A DNA stretch of 64,000 bases from NCBI RefSeq assembly GCF_042433515.1, contig NZ_JBHLVH010000004.1:124001-188000 (forward strand), written 5' to 3'. The DNA is from Kytococcus schroeteri (lineage in GTDB: Bacteria > Actinomycetota > Actinomycetes > Actinomycetales > Dermatophilaceae). Positions 30,636-39,696 of the stretch are shown here, one piece after another. The position numbers and the translations under genes were made by a program. The notes under the pieces were generated by a model, which was not told the DNA's origin, did not search any database, and was given only the letters and a program-made list of their open reading frames with translations. Positions within the stretch are counted from its first letter, which is position 1. Each line of letters starts with the position of its first letter.

Positions 30636-33005
30636 ATGCAGACCTTCACCACCCACACCGGCGCCGGCATCCCCCTGCGTCGCAGCAACGTGGACACCGA
30701 CCAGATCATCCCCGCCACCTACCTCAAGCGCGTGCGCCGCGACGGCTTCGAGGAGGGCCTGTTCGCCCGCTGGCGCGAGGACCCGCAGTTCGTCATGAAC
30801 CGTGAGGGCTACCGAGAGGGCTCCGTGCTGGTGGCCGGCGAGGACTTCGGCACGGGCTCCTCCCGCGAGCACGCCGTCTGGGCGCTGATGCAGTACGGCA
30901 TCCGCGTCGTGCTTGCCCCCCGCTTCGGCGACATCTTCCGCGCCAACGCCGGCAACCAGGGCCTGCTGGCCGCCGTCGTCGCGCCGGCCGAGGTCGAGGC
31001 GATCTGGGCGGAGCTGGAGGCCGAGCCCGGCCGCGAGGTCACCGTCGACCTGCCCGCCCGCACCGTCACCTGCGGGGCGGTGAGCACCACCTTCGAGGTG
31101 GACGACCACGTGGCCCGCCGCCTGGCCGAGGGCAAGGACGCCATCGCGGTCACCCTGGACCACGCCGAGGAGATCGACGCCCACGAGGCGCGCCGCCCCA
31201 CCCACCGGCCCACCACGCGCGGCACGGTGACCACCCCCTCCCGCGAGGCCGTGGAGGCCCGGTGGCCGCAGCGGCCCAGCGCCATGCCGCACCGCCGCTA
31301 CTCCCCCGCCCCGGCCGTGCACCTGCCGGACCGCACCTGGCCGGACCGCCGCGCCACCCGTGCGCCCCGCTGGTGCGCGGTGGACCTGCGCGACGGCAAC
31401 CAGGCCCTGATCGACCCGATGAGCCCGGAGCGCAAGCTGGAGATGTTCCAGCTGCTGGTGGAGATGGGCTACAAGGAGATCGAGGTCGGCTTCCCCGCGG
31501 CCAGCCAGACCGACTTCGACTTCGTGCGCCACATCATCGAGAACGACCTGGTGCCCGCCGACGTGCGCATCCAGGTGCTGGTGCAGGCGCGCAAGCACCT
31601 CATCGACCGCACCTACGAGGCCATCAGCGGCGCCCACAACGCCATCGTGCACCTGTACAACTCCACCTCCACCCTGCAACGCCGCGTGGTCTTCGGCGCC
31701 ACCCAGGACGAGGTGGTGGACATCGCCCTGCAGGGCGCCCGCTGGTGCAAGGAGGCCGAGGCGCGCCTGCCCGAGGGCACCGAGGTGACCTACGAGTACT
31801 CCCCGGAGAGCTACACCGGCACCGAGCTGGAGTTCGCGGTCCGCGTGTGCAACGCGGTGATGACGGTGCTGGTGCCGACGCCGGAGAAGCCGCTGATCGT
31901 CAACCTGCCGGCCACGGTGGAGGAGTCGACGCCCAACGTGTACGCCGACTCGATCGAGTGGATGAGCCGCCACCTGGACCACCGCGAGGACGTGGTGCTG
32001 AGCCTGCACCCGCACAACGACCGCGGTACGGCCGTGGCCGCCGCCGAGCTGGGCTTCCTGGCCGGCGCGGACCGCATCGAGGGCTGCCTGTTCGGCAACG
32101 GCGAGCGCACGGGCAACGTCTGCCTGGTGACCCTGGGCATGAACCTGTTCAGCCAGGGGGTGGACCCGGAGGTCGACTTCTCGGACATGCCCCGCATCCG
32201 GGCCACGGTGGAGCGCTGCAACCAGCTGCCGGTGGCCGAGCGCCACCCCTACGGCGGCGACCTGGTGTTCACCGCGTTCAGCGGATCGCACCAGGACGCC
32301 ATCAACAAGGGGTTCACCGCCCTGGAGGCCGAGGCCGCCGCGGCGGGCGTGCCGGTGGACCAGCACCCGTGGGCGGTGCCTTACCTGCCGGTGGACCCGC
32401 GCGACGTGGGCCGCAGCTACGACGCGGTGATCCGGGTGAACAGCCAGTCCGGCAAGGGTGGCGTGGCCTACGTGCTGCGCACCGAGCACTCCCTGCAGTT
32501 GCCGCGGCGCATGCAGATCGAGTTCTCCCGCGCCGTGCAGCAGCGCACCGACAGCCAGGGTGGCGAGATGACGCCGGACGCCATCAAGGAGTGCTTCGAC
32601 GCGGAGTACCTGGCGCGCACCGGCCCGCTGGAGTTCCACGACGCCGACACGCGCACCGGCGACGACGGGCAGGTGGCGCTGCGGGCCTCGGTGACCCTGC
32701 GCGGGGCGCAGCAGACCCTGGAGGGCCACGGCAACGGGCCGGTCATGGCCTATCTGGACGCACTGTGCCGGGCCGGTACGGACGTGCAGGTGGTGGACTA
32801 CTCGCAGCACTCGCTGTCCACCGGCGGTGACGCCCGCGCCGCGGCATACGTGGAGTGCCAGGTGGACGGGCAGGTGTTCTGGGGCGCCGGCATCGACCCC
32901 AACACCACGGCGGCCTCGCTGCGGGCCATCACCTGCGCGGTGAACCGGGCGGCCGCGGCCAGCGAGACCGCTCCGGCGGTGCCGGCCGAGCCGGTGGCCG
33001 TCTGA
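30636..33005 (+). CDS. leuDA: Fused isopropylmalate dehydratase small subunit / 2-isopropylmalate synthase
   Basis: A single 789-residue open frame holding two leucine enzymes. Residues 1 to about 190 are a complete LeuD (RRSNVDTDQIIPATYLKRV, GTGSSREHAVWAL, RFGDIFRANAGNQGLL). After a linker of about 25 residues, from about 215 on it is a complete LeuA type 2: VDLRDGNQALIDPMSP, EVGFPAASQTDFDF, SLHPHNDRGTAVAA with metal His residues, GNGERTGNVCLV, NSQSGKGGVAYVL, and the C-terminal leucine-feedback domain. No stop codon separates them. ATG at 30636 follows AGGAGGAG. A GTGA at 31227-31230 shows that one missing or extra base would recreate a usual GTGA overlap, so a sequencing or recent indel origin must be considered. 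Confidence 0.88.
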   Translation: MQTFTTHTGAGIPLRRSNVDTDQIIPATYLKRVRRDGFEEGLFARWREDPQFVMNREGYREGSVLVAGEDFGTGSSREHAVWALMQYGIRVVLAPRFGDIFRANAGNQGLLAAVVAPAEVEAIWAELEAEPGREVTVDLPARTVTCGAVSTTFEVDDHVARRLAEGKDAIAVTLDHAEEIDAHEARRPTHRPTTRGTVTTPSREAVEARWPQRPSAMPHRRYSPAPAVHLPDRTWPDRRATRAPRWCAVDLRDGNQALIDPMSPERKLEMFQLLVEMGYKEIEVGFPAASQTDFDFVRHIIENDLVPADVRIQVLVQARKHLIDRTYEAISGAHNAIVHLYNSTSTLQRRVVFGATQDEVVDIALQGARWCKEAEARLPEGTEVTYEYSPESYTGTELEFAVRVCNAVMTVLVPTPEKPLIVNLPATVEESTPNVYADSIEWMSRHLDHREDVVLSLHPHNDRGTAVAAAELGFLAGADRIEGCLFGNGERTGNVCLVTLGMNLFSQGVDPEVDFSDMPRIRATVERCNQLPVAERHPYGGDLVFTAFSGSHQDAINKGFTALEAEAAAAGVPVDQHPWAVPYLPVDPRDVGRSYDAVIRVNSQSGKGGVAYVLRTEHSLQLPRRMQIEFSRAVQQRTDSQGGEMTPDAIKECFDAEYLARTGPLEFHDADTRTGDDGQVALRASVTLRGAQQTLEGHGNGPVMAYLDALCRAGTDVQVVDYSQHSLSTGGDARAAAYVECQVDGQVFWGAGIDPNTTAASLRAITCAVNRAAAASETAPAVPAEPVAV

Positions 33006-33022
33006 CCGGGACCGCACAGGTC

Positions 33023-33056
33023 GGAGGGGCGCACACCACGTGGTGTGCGCCCCTCC
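33023..33056. terminator. Bidirectional terminator, perfect 34-bp palindrome
   Basis: Arms 33023-33039 and 33040-33056, starting GGAGGGGCGCACACCAC. It lies between convergent leuDA and prfB. Confidence 0.85.
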
Positions 33057-33085
33057 TCGTCACGGCCGGGTGGCCGGGCGCCGCG

Positions 33086-34198
33086 TCAGTCGGCCTGCTT
33101 GTCCTGGCCGCGCTGCCAGCGGATGCCGGCCTCGATGAAGCCGTCGATGTCGCCGTCGAACACGTTCTGGGTGTTGCCCACCTCGTGGCCGGTGCGCAGG
33201 TCCTTGACCATCTGGTAGGGGTGCAGCACGTAGGAGCGCATCTGGTCGCCCCAGCTGGCCTTGATGTCACCGGCCAGCTCCTTGCGCTCCGCGGCCTCCT
33301 CGGCCTTGCGGATGAGCAGCAGGCGCGACTGCAGCACGCGCAGCGCGGCGGCGCGGTTCTGGATCTGCGACTTCTCGTTCTGCATCGAGACCACCACACC
33401 GGTGGGGATGTGGGTCATGCGCACGGCGGAGTCGGTGGTGTTCACCGACTGCCCACCGGGGCCCGAGGAACGGAACACGTCCACCTTGATCTCGTTCTCC
33501 GGGATCTCGATGGAGTCCGTCTGCTCGATGACGGGCACCACCTCCACCGCGGCGAAGGAGGTCTGCCGGCGGCCCTGGTTGTCGTAGGGCGAGATGCGCA
33601 CGAGGCGGTGCGTGCCGCCCTCGACGGCGAGGTTGCCGTAGGCGTAGGGCACGTTCACCTCGAAGGTGACCGACTTCAGGCCGGCCTCCTCGGCGTAGGA
33701 GGTGTCCAGCACCTTGGTGGGGTACTCGTGGCGCTCGGCCCAGCGCAGGTACATGCGCATGAGCATCTCGGCAAAGTCCGCCGCGTCCACACCGCCGGCG
33801 CCGGCGCGGATGGTGATGACCGCCTCGCGCTCGTCGTACTCGCCGGAGAGCAGGGTGCGCACCTCGAGCTTCTCCACCGCGGCCTGGATGGAGGCGAGCT
33901 CCTTCTCGGCCTCGGCGCGGGTCTCGGCGTCGGACTCCTCCTCGGCCATCTCGACGAGCACCTCGAGGTCGTCGATGCGCGCGTCCATGCCCTCCACGCG
34001 CTCGACCTCACCGCGCACGCGCGACATGGCCGAGGAGACCTTCTGACCGTTCTCCGGGTCGTCCCAGAGGTCCGGCGCGCTGGACTGCTCCTCCAGGTCG
34101 GCCAGCTGCTCCTTCAGCTTCGGCAGGTCGATGACCTCCCGCACCGACTCCATGGTCGTGCGGAGTTCCCGGATCTCTTGCGCAAAGTCGACAGCCAC
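33086..34198 (-). CDS. prfB: Peptide chain release factor 2
   Basis: Recognises UGA/UAA stop codons and triggers peptide release. The 370-residue protein has the coiled N-terminal domain, GAGGVDAADFAEMLMRMY, the GGQ loop SSGPGGQSVN (248-250) and the C-terminal TGHEVGNTQNVFDGDIDGFI. The stop-codon reading tripeptide, SPF in E. coli RF2, is SPY here (203-205). There is no programmed frameshift: the frame is continuous from the start. GTG at 34198 lies 8 bases after a TAGACT -10 box with no ribosome-binding site, so the mRNA is probably leaderless. Confidence 0.95.
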   Translation of the reverse strand: MAVDFAQEIRELRTTMESVREVIDLPKLKEQLADLEEQSSAPDLWDDPENGQKVSSAMSRVRGEVERVEGMDARIDDLEVLVEMAEEESDAETRAEAEKELASIQAAVEKLEVRTLLSGEYDEREAVITIRAGAGGVDAADFAEMLMRMYLRWAERHEYPTKVLDTSYAEEAGLKSVTFEVNVPYAYGNLAVEGGTHRLVRISPYDNQGRRQTSFAAVEVVPVIEQTDSIEIPENEIKVDVFRSSGPGGQSVNTTDSAVRMTHIPTGVVVSMQNEKSQIQNRAAALRVLQSRLLLIRKAEEAAERKELAGDIKASWGDQMRSYVLHPYQMVKDLRTGHEVGNTQNVFDGDIDGFIEAGIRWQRGQDKQAD

Positions 34199-34254
34199 AG
34201 TGGGGCAGTCTACGCGGTGCGCTGCCGCCCCTCCCCCGACGAACGACGGCGCGG

Positions 34255-34286
34255 CCCGGGAGCATGTCGGGGTGGGTGCTCCCGGG
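34255..34286 (-). terminator. Terminator after the alcohol dehydrogenase gene
   Basis: CCCGGGAGCA (34255-34264) / TGCTCCCGGG (34277-34286), 25 bases past the stop of the minus-strand gene at 34312. Confidence 0.75.
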
Positions 34287-34311
34287 ACGCGTCGGATGGG
34301 GGGTCGGTCCC

Positions 34312-35322
34312 TCAGAACTCGAAGACCAGCCGCGCCGGCACCGACCCGGAGAGAACCTCCTCGAAGCACTCGTTGACGTCCTCGAGGCGCCGCGACTCCG
34401 CGATGACCTGGGTGCGCCCCATGGCGTGCAGCTCGAAGCACTCCGCCAGGTCGTTGCGGGTGCCCACCAGCGAGCCGTGCACGCTGATGCCCCGCAGGAC
34501 CGTCTCGAACACCGGCAGGGTCAGCTGGTTGTCAGCCGGCAGCCCCACCAGCACCAGGCGACCGGTGGGGTTGAGGGCGGCGTGCGCGGCCGCCATCGCC
34601 GCCGGGCTGGGCACCGTCACCAGGGCGATGTCGGCACCACCCAGCGCACCCACCTGCTGCCCGAGGTCACCACGGGCGTCCACCGCGTGGTCGGCGCCCA
34701 GCTGCTCGGTGGCCAGGTTCAGCTTCTCGTCGGTGACGTCCGCGGCGATCACCCGGCACCCGAAGGTCCTGGCGTACTGCAGCCCCAGGTGGCCCAGACC
34801 CCCGGTGCCCACGACGAGCACGGACTCCGCCGGCTGCGGACGGGCCGACTTCAGGGCCGCGTAGGTGGTCACGCCCGCGCAGGTGATGGGCGCGGCGTCG
34901 AAGGCGCTCACCCCCTCGGGCACGCGCACCACGTGGGAGGCGTAGCCGATCGCGTACTCGGCGTACCCACCGTCGATGGTGTAACCCATGTACTCCGGGG
35001 AGGTGCAGTAGGTCTCGTGCCCGCCGATGCAGTAACGGCACCGGCCGCAGGCCCGCCCCAGCCAGGGCAGGGCCACGCGCTGCCCCACCATCGCGGAGTC
35101 CACGCCCTCGCCGACCTCCTCGACGATGCCGACCCCCTCGTGGCCGGGGATGAGCGGCGTCTTGGGCTTGACCGGCCAGTCACCGCGCGCGGCGTGGATG
35201 TCGGTGTGGCACAGCCCGCTGGCCTCGATGCGGACCCGCACCTGCCCAGCGGTGGGCTCGGGGAGGTCGAGTTCACGGATCTCCAGCGGGGCGTTCAGGG
35301 CGGGGACGACGGCAGCCTTCAC
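34312..35322 (-). CDS. Zinc-dependent alcohol dehydrogenase (AdhP type)
   Basis: A 336-residue medium-chain dehydrogenase that interconverts primary alcohols and aldehydes with NAD. The catalytic zinc site is in SGLCHTDIHAARGDWP and GHEGVGIVEEVG, the structural zinc lobe is CGRCRYCIGGHETYC, and the cofactor motif is VVGTGGLGHLGLQYAR. The pattern PLIPGHEGVG and the length fit the AdhP/AdhA class. GTG at 35322 follows AGGGAGAG. It is a single gene between terminators, with no pathway partner beside it. Confidence 0.92.
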   Translation of the reverse strand: MKAAVVPALNAPLEIRELDLPEPTAGQVRVRIEASGLCHTDIHAARGDWPVKPKTPLIPGHEGVGIVEEVGEGVDSAMVGQRVALPWLGRACGRCRYCIGGHETYCTSPEYMGYTIDGGYAEYAIGYASHVVRVPEGVSAFDAAPITCAGVTTYAALKSARPQPAESVLVVGTGGLGHLGLQYARTFGCRVIAADVTDEKLNLATEQLGADHAVDARGDLGQQVGALGGADIALVTVPSPAAMAAAHAALNPTGRLVLVGLPADNQLTLPVFETVLRGISVHGSLVGTRNDLAECFELHAMGRTQVIAESRRLEDVNECFEEVLSGSVPARLVFEF

Positions 35323-35412
35323 AGCACTCTCCCTTGGTGGGTGGACGGTGGCCCCCACGGACCACCTCCTCCGACCGTAGCGCTGTCACCGGCCCCGGCC
35401 CACCGAGTACGA

Positions 35413-35445
35413 ACCGGGGCCCGCACCAGTGGTGCGGGCCCCGGT
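35413..35445 (-). terminator. Terminator after the first serine hydrolase gene (proximal of two)
   Basis: A 15-base perfect stem ACCGGGGCCCGCACC (35413-35427) / its complement (35431-35445), loop AGT. A second hairpin lies at 35451-35468. Confidence 0.8.
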
Positions 35446-35450
35446 GGGGA

Positions 35451-35468
35451 CACGGCCCGAGGGCCGTG
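35451..35468 (-). terminator. Second small hairpin after the serine hydrolase gene
   Basis: CACGGCCC (35451-35458) / GGGCCGTG (35461-35468) with a 2-base loop, immediately after the stop of the minus-strand gene; tandem with the larger hairpin at 35413-35445. Confidence 0.55.
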
Positions 35469-35476
35469 GAGGTCGG

Positions 35477-36751
35477 TCAGCCGATGCGGAAGGCGGAGCG
35501 CTGCAGCATCGGGAGCACCTCACGCTGCACGGCGGCGGCCGAGTAGCCCTTCGGGCGGCCGGAACGGTTGGTGGAGACGGCCATGCAGGCGTCCATGACC
35601 TTCGCCTGGCCGTCCAGGAGCAGGTTGCTCTGCTCGTCGTAGGGGCGCCCGGTCATCATGAACGCCATGCGACGCCAGCCGTCACGCGAGGTGAACGACA
35701 TGGCGGTGGAGCCGAAGCCACCACCGTCGTGGCCGTACACCTTGCCCTTGCCGGTCCAGACGTCGTCGAGCACGAACACGCCGTAACCGGCCTGGGCCTC
35801 CTTGGCCGCACCCACCGGGGTGATCATGCGGTCCACCATCGTCTTGGACAGCACCCTGTGACGCATGAGCAGCGCCCAGAAGTCGGTGATGTCCGCGGAG
35901 GTGGCCATCGCTGCGGCCGAGGCCGAGAAGATGGAGAGGTTGTTCTTCTCCAGACGCTCCTTGCGCTTGCCCAGGATGGCCACGTCCTCCAGCTGGAGCT
36001 TGGGGTTCTCGACCTTGGCGGAGTTGAACAGGAACGTCTGGTTCATGTTCATGCGGGTGTAGATGCGCTCACGCAGGACCTTGTCGATGGGCTTGCGGTA
36101 GACCTTCTCCAGCATCATGCCCAGCACCACGTAGCCGGTGTTGGAGTAGGACCAGCCGGTGCCCGGCGCGAAGTGCCAGGGCAGCTTCTTGGCCTCGCGG
36201 ATGATCTTGGCGTGGGTCCACTGGTCGTTGGTGAAGTCCTCCCACCAGTCGAGGGTGAAGCCGTGCTCCTCGACGTAGCGGGTCACGTAGTCGTTGATGT
36301 GGTCCGGCATGCCGGAGGTGTGGTTGAGCAGCTGACCGATGGTGACGCGGCCACGGCCCTTCCACAGGCCCGGCAGCACGTCGTCGATGGTGGTCTTGAG
36401 CGTCCAGGTGCCCTTCTCCACGAGCTCCAGCACCGCGGTGGCCACGTGCGGCTTGGTCATGGAGGAGATGCGAGCGCGGGCGTTCTCGCGAGCCAGCTCC
36501 TTGCGTCCCAGGGAGAAGCGGCCGGCGGCGATGTCCATGCGGCCGTACTTGCCGGACACCGAGCAGACGGCACCGACGACCGGGCGGCCGATGGTGCTCT
36601 GGAGCGCCTTCTTGAGGGCGACCGCGTTGGGGCCGGTGGCGATGGTCTGCGGCGTGACGGTCGCCGCACCGGCGGGAGCGGTCATCGCAGCGGTCGCGGC
36701 CGTGGCGGTGGCCAGGCCGGCGAACTGGCGGCGGGACAGGGCGGTGCTCAT
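35477..36751 (-). CDS. Tat-exported serine hydrolase, beta-lactamase/D-Ala-D-Ala carboxypeptidase fold (paralog A)
   Basis: A 424-residue exported serine hydrolase of the class C beta-lactamase/DD-peptidase superfamily. The N-terminus is a twin-arginine signal (SRRQFAG, then an Ala/Thr-rich hydrophobic core, cleavage near AGA-AT). Catalytic motifs are SSMTK (Ser97, Lys100), SYSNTGY (Tyr-x-Asn) and the late GHDGGGFG (His-x-Gly). QLLNHTSGMPDHI and TTIDDVLPGLWKGRG are shared with the next gene. It may trim peptidoglycan or hydrolyse esters or D-peptides; beta-lactamase activity is not implied. Confidence 0.88.
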   Translation of the reverse strand: MSTALSRRQFAGLATATAATAAMTAPAGAATVTPQTIATGPNAVALKKALQSTIGRPVVGAVCSVSGKYGRMDIAAGRFSLGRKELARENARARISSMTKPHVATAVLELVEKGTWTLKTTIDDVLPGLWKGRGRVTIGQLLNHTSGMPDHINDYVTRYVEEHGFTLDWWEDFTNDQWTHAKIIREAKKLPWHFAPGTGWSYSNTGYVVLGMMLEKVYRKPIDKVLRERIYTRMNMNQTFLFNSAKVENPKLQLEDVAILGKRKERLEKNNLSIFSASAAAMATSADITDFWALLMRHRVLSKTMVDRMITPVGAAKEAQAGYGVFVLDDVWTGKGKVYGHDGGGFGSTAMSFTSRDGWRRMAFMMTGRPYDEQSNLLLDGQAKVMDACMAVSTNRSGRPKGYSAAAVQREVLPMLQRSAFRIG

Positions 36752-36910
36752 GGCGTTCTCCTGTGTCGTGGGATCAAGGTCCTGGCCCGTGTGGGCCGCA
36801 CCCATCCTCATCAGTGCGCCGGTGCGCGCACCACCCGCCCACGGGATGAGATCGGGCGCCCCCGCCGCCCCTGCCGAGGGGACCACGGGGGCACCCGGCC
36901 GCGTGGGGCC

Positions 36911-38161
36911 TCAGCCGAAGAAGGGCGCCACCTCGGCGTCGTAGCGCGCCGCGCCACGGACCACGACGGGGTCCAGGCCGCCGGCCGTGGCCCGGGCAGC
37001 GGTGTGGGAGGTCGCCCGCAGCGCCGCCTTGCGGAGGGCCTCACGGTTGAGGTCCATCGTGCCCTTGCCGCCCCACCAGTAGGGACGCCCGGTGGCGACG
37101 TAGGCCATCCGGCGCCGCCCGTCCCGGGTGGACAGAGCGTGGGCCACCGAGCCCCAACCGGCCCCGGTGTGGCCGTAGAGGTTGCCGGTGCCCGCCACGT
37201 CATCGGGCACGACGCGCAGGCCCAGGCCGTAGGAGTACTCCTTGGCGGCGCCGTAGGGGGTGCACATCTTGTCGACCAGGTACTGGCTGATGATGTTGCC
37301 GCGGAAGAGGTTGTACATGAAGTCGGTGACGTCGGCCGAGGTGGCCATGACTGCGCCGGCGCCGGAGAAGGTGCTCAGGTTGACGCGCTCCAGCCGGTAG
37401 CGCCCCTCGGGCTCCACGATGTAGTCCGACAGCTGCGGGCTGGGCACGGAGAACCCACGCTCCAGGCTGGTCTGCCCCATGCCGGTGCGGCGGAAGACCT
37501 GCGTGCGGAGCAGGTTCTCCAGCCGCTTTCCGGTGACCTTCTCCAGCATCATGCCGACGACCACGAAGCCGGTGTTGGAGTAGGAGTAGCCCTCGCCCGG
37601 CGTGAAGCGCCAGGTCATGCCGCGGGCGATGCGCACGAGCTGGGCATCGGTGTACTGGCGCGAGCAGGCCTCCTCCAGCGCCGCCGGGGATTGCTCGTAC
37701 ATGTTGTTGCCCGGGGTGATGACGTCCAGCACGTCCGGCATGCCCGAGGTGTGGCTGAGCAGCTGGCGCAGGGTGACCCGGCCGCGGCCCGGCCAGAGGC
37801 CCGGGAGCACGTCGTCGATGGTGGTCTGCAGGGTCCACGTGCGCTTCTGGATCTGCAGCATGACCGCGGTGGTGACGAGCATCTTGGTGATGCTGGAGAC
37901 GCGGCCGCGGCAGGTGATGGTGGCCGCGGCCCCCGAGACCGACTGGCGACCGGCCGCGGCGTCGAGCGCCCCGTGGCGCCCTCGCACGGAGACCACCGCA
38001 CCCACGGCGGTGTGGCCGATGAGGGCGCGCAGGCGGGCACGCACGGCATCGCCCGCGGGGGTGTCGAGCGGTGCGGCGAGGGTGGGTGCAGGAGCGGCGA
38101 CGCCGGCGGCGACGGCCCCGGCGGTGAGACCGGCGAGCTCCCGGCGGCTGATGGTGGTCAT
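36911..38161 (-). CDS. Tat-exported serine hydrolase (paralog B)
   Basis: A 416-residue tandem paralog of the preceding gene. It has a Tat signal SRRELAG with hydrophobic core and cleavage near TLA-AP, catalytic SSITK (Ser90, Lys93), YSYSNTGF and YGHTGAGWG. Block TTIDDVLPGLWPGRGRVTLRQLLSHTSGMPD nearly matches paralog A. ATG at 38161 has GGGAGGA before it. The two genes lie head to tail with 159 bases between and no terminator seen, so they may share a transcript. Substrate unknown; a periplasm-side DD-peptidase or esterase is likely. Confidence 0.88.
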   Translation of the reverse strand: MTTISRRELAGLTAGAVAAGVAAPAPTLAAPLDTPAGDAVRARLRALIGHTAVGAVVSVRGRHGALDAAAGRQSVSGAAATITCRGRVSSITKMLVTTAVMLQIQKRTWTLQTTIDDVLPGLWPGRGRVTLRQLLSHTSGMPDVLDVITPGNNMYEQSPAALEEACSRQYTDAQLVRIARGMTWRFTPGEGYSYSNTGFVVVGMMLEKVTGKRLENLLRTQVFRRTGMGQTSLERGFSVPSPQLSDYIVEPEGRYRLERVNLSTFSGAGAVMATSADVTDFMYNLFRGNIISQYLVDKMCTPYGAAKEYSYGLGLRVVPDDVAGTGNLYGHTGAGWGSVAHALSTRDGRRRMAYVATGRPYWWGGKGTMDLNREALRKAALRATSHTAARATAGGLDPVVVRGAARYDAEVAPFFG

Positions 38162-38330
38162 GGTGTCCTCCCAGTCTGTGTCCGGACGCCGCGGGAATCG
38201 TCTGCTGCTCCCCCACCCCCGTGGCGTCCGTGGTCCCCGGCGGGCCTCCCACGGTAGCGGGGTGTGGCGCGTCTCGGTGCGCACGCGGGATGTGAACGCG
38301 GCGACCAGGAGGGGCGGGGATGCCGGACGG

Positions 38331-38843
38331 TCAGCGCTCGCTGCCGGTGCTGCCGCGGGCGGTGGACTCCACGGTCACCGTGGTGCCGTGCGGCACCCAG
38401 GCCCGGACGACGTCGGTGACCGGGAAGTGCACCTGGCTGGTGACCCGGACGGTGGCCTGGCGGCCATCGCCGCTGGGCGTCGCCGCATCGAGGGTCCACG
38501 CCTCGATGCGGCGCGAGGGGACCTGACGCTCCATGGCGTCGCGGGCCTCGCGCTGCACCTGCTGGGGGTCCAGCGGCGCGTCGACGTCGGCGTAGTAGCC
38601 CTCCTCGGAGAGCGCGTCGGCCGCACCGCGGGCCGCGGCGTCGCCAACGTTGAGCGTCTCGATGCGGGCCAGGTACACGTTGGTGCTGTCGATGCCCACC
38701 ATCACCATCGAGACGATGACGGCGACGAAGCCCATGAGCATCACGAGCATGCCGCCGTGCTCGGAGCGGTCGTGCCGGGGGCCGGCGGGCGTGGGACGCC
38801 CGACGGAGCACGGTCGCAGGAGCGAGCGGAGAGGGTGCTTCAC
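38331..38843 (-). CDS. TadG-like pilus-associated protein
   Basis: A 170-residue protein with an N-terminal membrane segment (HGGMLVMLMGFVAVIVSMVMVGID) followed by NVYLARIETLNVGDAAARGAADAL, the pattern of TadE/TadG minor pseudopilin-like proteins that keep helper or secretin-binding roles in Tad pili. The rest is a short extracellular domain. The GTG at 38843 overlaps the stop of the upstream tadE-like gene. It is the last gene of the Tad operon. Confidence 0.8.
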   Translation of the reverse strand: MKHPLRSLLRPCSVGRPTPAGPRHDRSEHGGMLVMLMGFVAVIVSMVMVGIDSTNVYLARIETLNVGDAAARGAADALSEEGYYADVDAPLDPQQVQREARDAMERQVPSRRIEAWTLDAATPSGDGRQATVRVTSQVHFPVTDVVRAWVPHGTTVTVESTARGSTGSER

Positions 38844-39313
38844 TGCTGCTCCCGGTAGCGGTCGACGGGTTCGGTGTGGGTGGCGGTGAAGGTCATCACC
38901 GACGGGGCGTCGATGCCGAAGCTGGCCACCGCGGGGAGCTCCACCACCACCTCGGCAGTGGCGGTGACGGCGGCGTCCGCCTCCGGGTCGCCGCAGCCGC
39001 TGCAGGCGACGGTGAACTCCCCCGTACGACCGAAGTCCTCCGCAGTCAGGTCGCCTGCGGCCAGGGCACTGGCCTCGGCGTCGGGCGCGTTGGTGGCGAT
39101 GCCGGCCACGGCGACGCGCGCGGTCTCCCGCGCGGCCGCGGTGGAGGCGAAGGCCGCGGACTGGATCTCTGCCAGGAGCACGATGAGGTAGAGCACCGGC
39201 AGGAGGACGAAGGCCACCACGCCGAGGTACTCCACCATCGCGCTGCCGACCTCGGGGTCCGTGCCTCCCCGGGTGCGACGGAGGACGACGCGCGCCCACG
39301 GATGGCGGCTCAC
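38840..39313 (-). CDS. TadE-family pilus protein
   Basis: A 157-residue minor pseudopilin-like protein. The TadE signature is the Glu-containing start of the membrane helix, GSAMVEYLGVVAFVLLPVLYLIVLLAEI, followed by AAFASTAAARETARVAVAG. A Cys pair (ACSGCGD) lies in the exported part. The GTG at 39313 overlaps the preceding gene by four bases (GTGA). Confidence 0.85.
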   Translation of the reverse strand: MSRHPWARVVLRRTRGGTDPEVGSAMVEYLGVVAFVLLPVLYLIVLLAEIQSAAFASTAAARETARVAVAGIATNAPDAEASALAAGDLTAEDFGRTGEFTVACSGCGDPEADAAVTATAEVVVELPAVASFGIDAPSVMTFTATHTEPVDRYREQQ

Positions 39314-39696
39314 GTCCCCTCCCGGAGGGCACGGCCCCGGACCTCGAGGTCCTGGCCGATGCCCCACGGGCCGACGAGCGGGAGGTCGGCGCGGACGTCC
39401 ACGACCACCACCTGCCTCCCGCCGACGACCTCGTGGTGCTCGGAGACCTCGCTCACCGCCCGGCCGACGAGGGCTTGGTCCGCCAGGTAGTGCGTGCGGG
39501 CCACCCCGTCACCGGGCGCGGCCCCCGCGCGGGCACCGTGGCGGGCCCCCTCGACGGCGAAGGCGGTGAGCGAGTTCTTGACGTGCAGGGCGAAGGCCAG
39601 CTGCAGCACGGCCATGACCGTCAGGAGGGCCAGCCCGCTGGTGAGTACGAACTCCGTGGTCGCGGAGCCACGCTCACCGGCCCTCCACCGGCTCAC
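39310..39696 (-). CDS. TadE-family pilus protein
   Basis: A 128-residue second TadE-like protein. ERGSATTEFVLTSGLALLTVMAVLQLAFALHV matches the TadE helix with its conserved Glu, followed by LTAFAVEGARHGARAG. It starts with GTG in the stop of the pilin gene (GTGA overlap) and ends in the GTG of the next tadE. Confidence 0.85.
   Translation of the reverse strand: MSRWRAGERGSATTEFVLTSGLALLTVMAVLQLAFALHVKNSLTAFAVEGARHGARAGAAPGDGVARTHYLADQALVGRAVSEVSEHHEVVGGRQVVVVDVRADLPLVGPWGIGQDLEVRGRALREGT

Noticed and set aside
33086..34198. Programmed +1 frameshift in prfB
   Set aside because: The frame is continuous from the GTG at 34198 with no internal TGA near codon 26, so the autoregulatory frameshift of many bacteria is absent here.
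35477..38161. Beta-lactamase resistance genes
   Set aside because: The catalytic motifs are shared with DD-peptidases and esterases; Tat export, tandem duplication and lack of a linked regulator give no evidence for antibiotic resistance.
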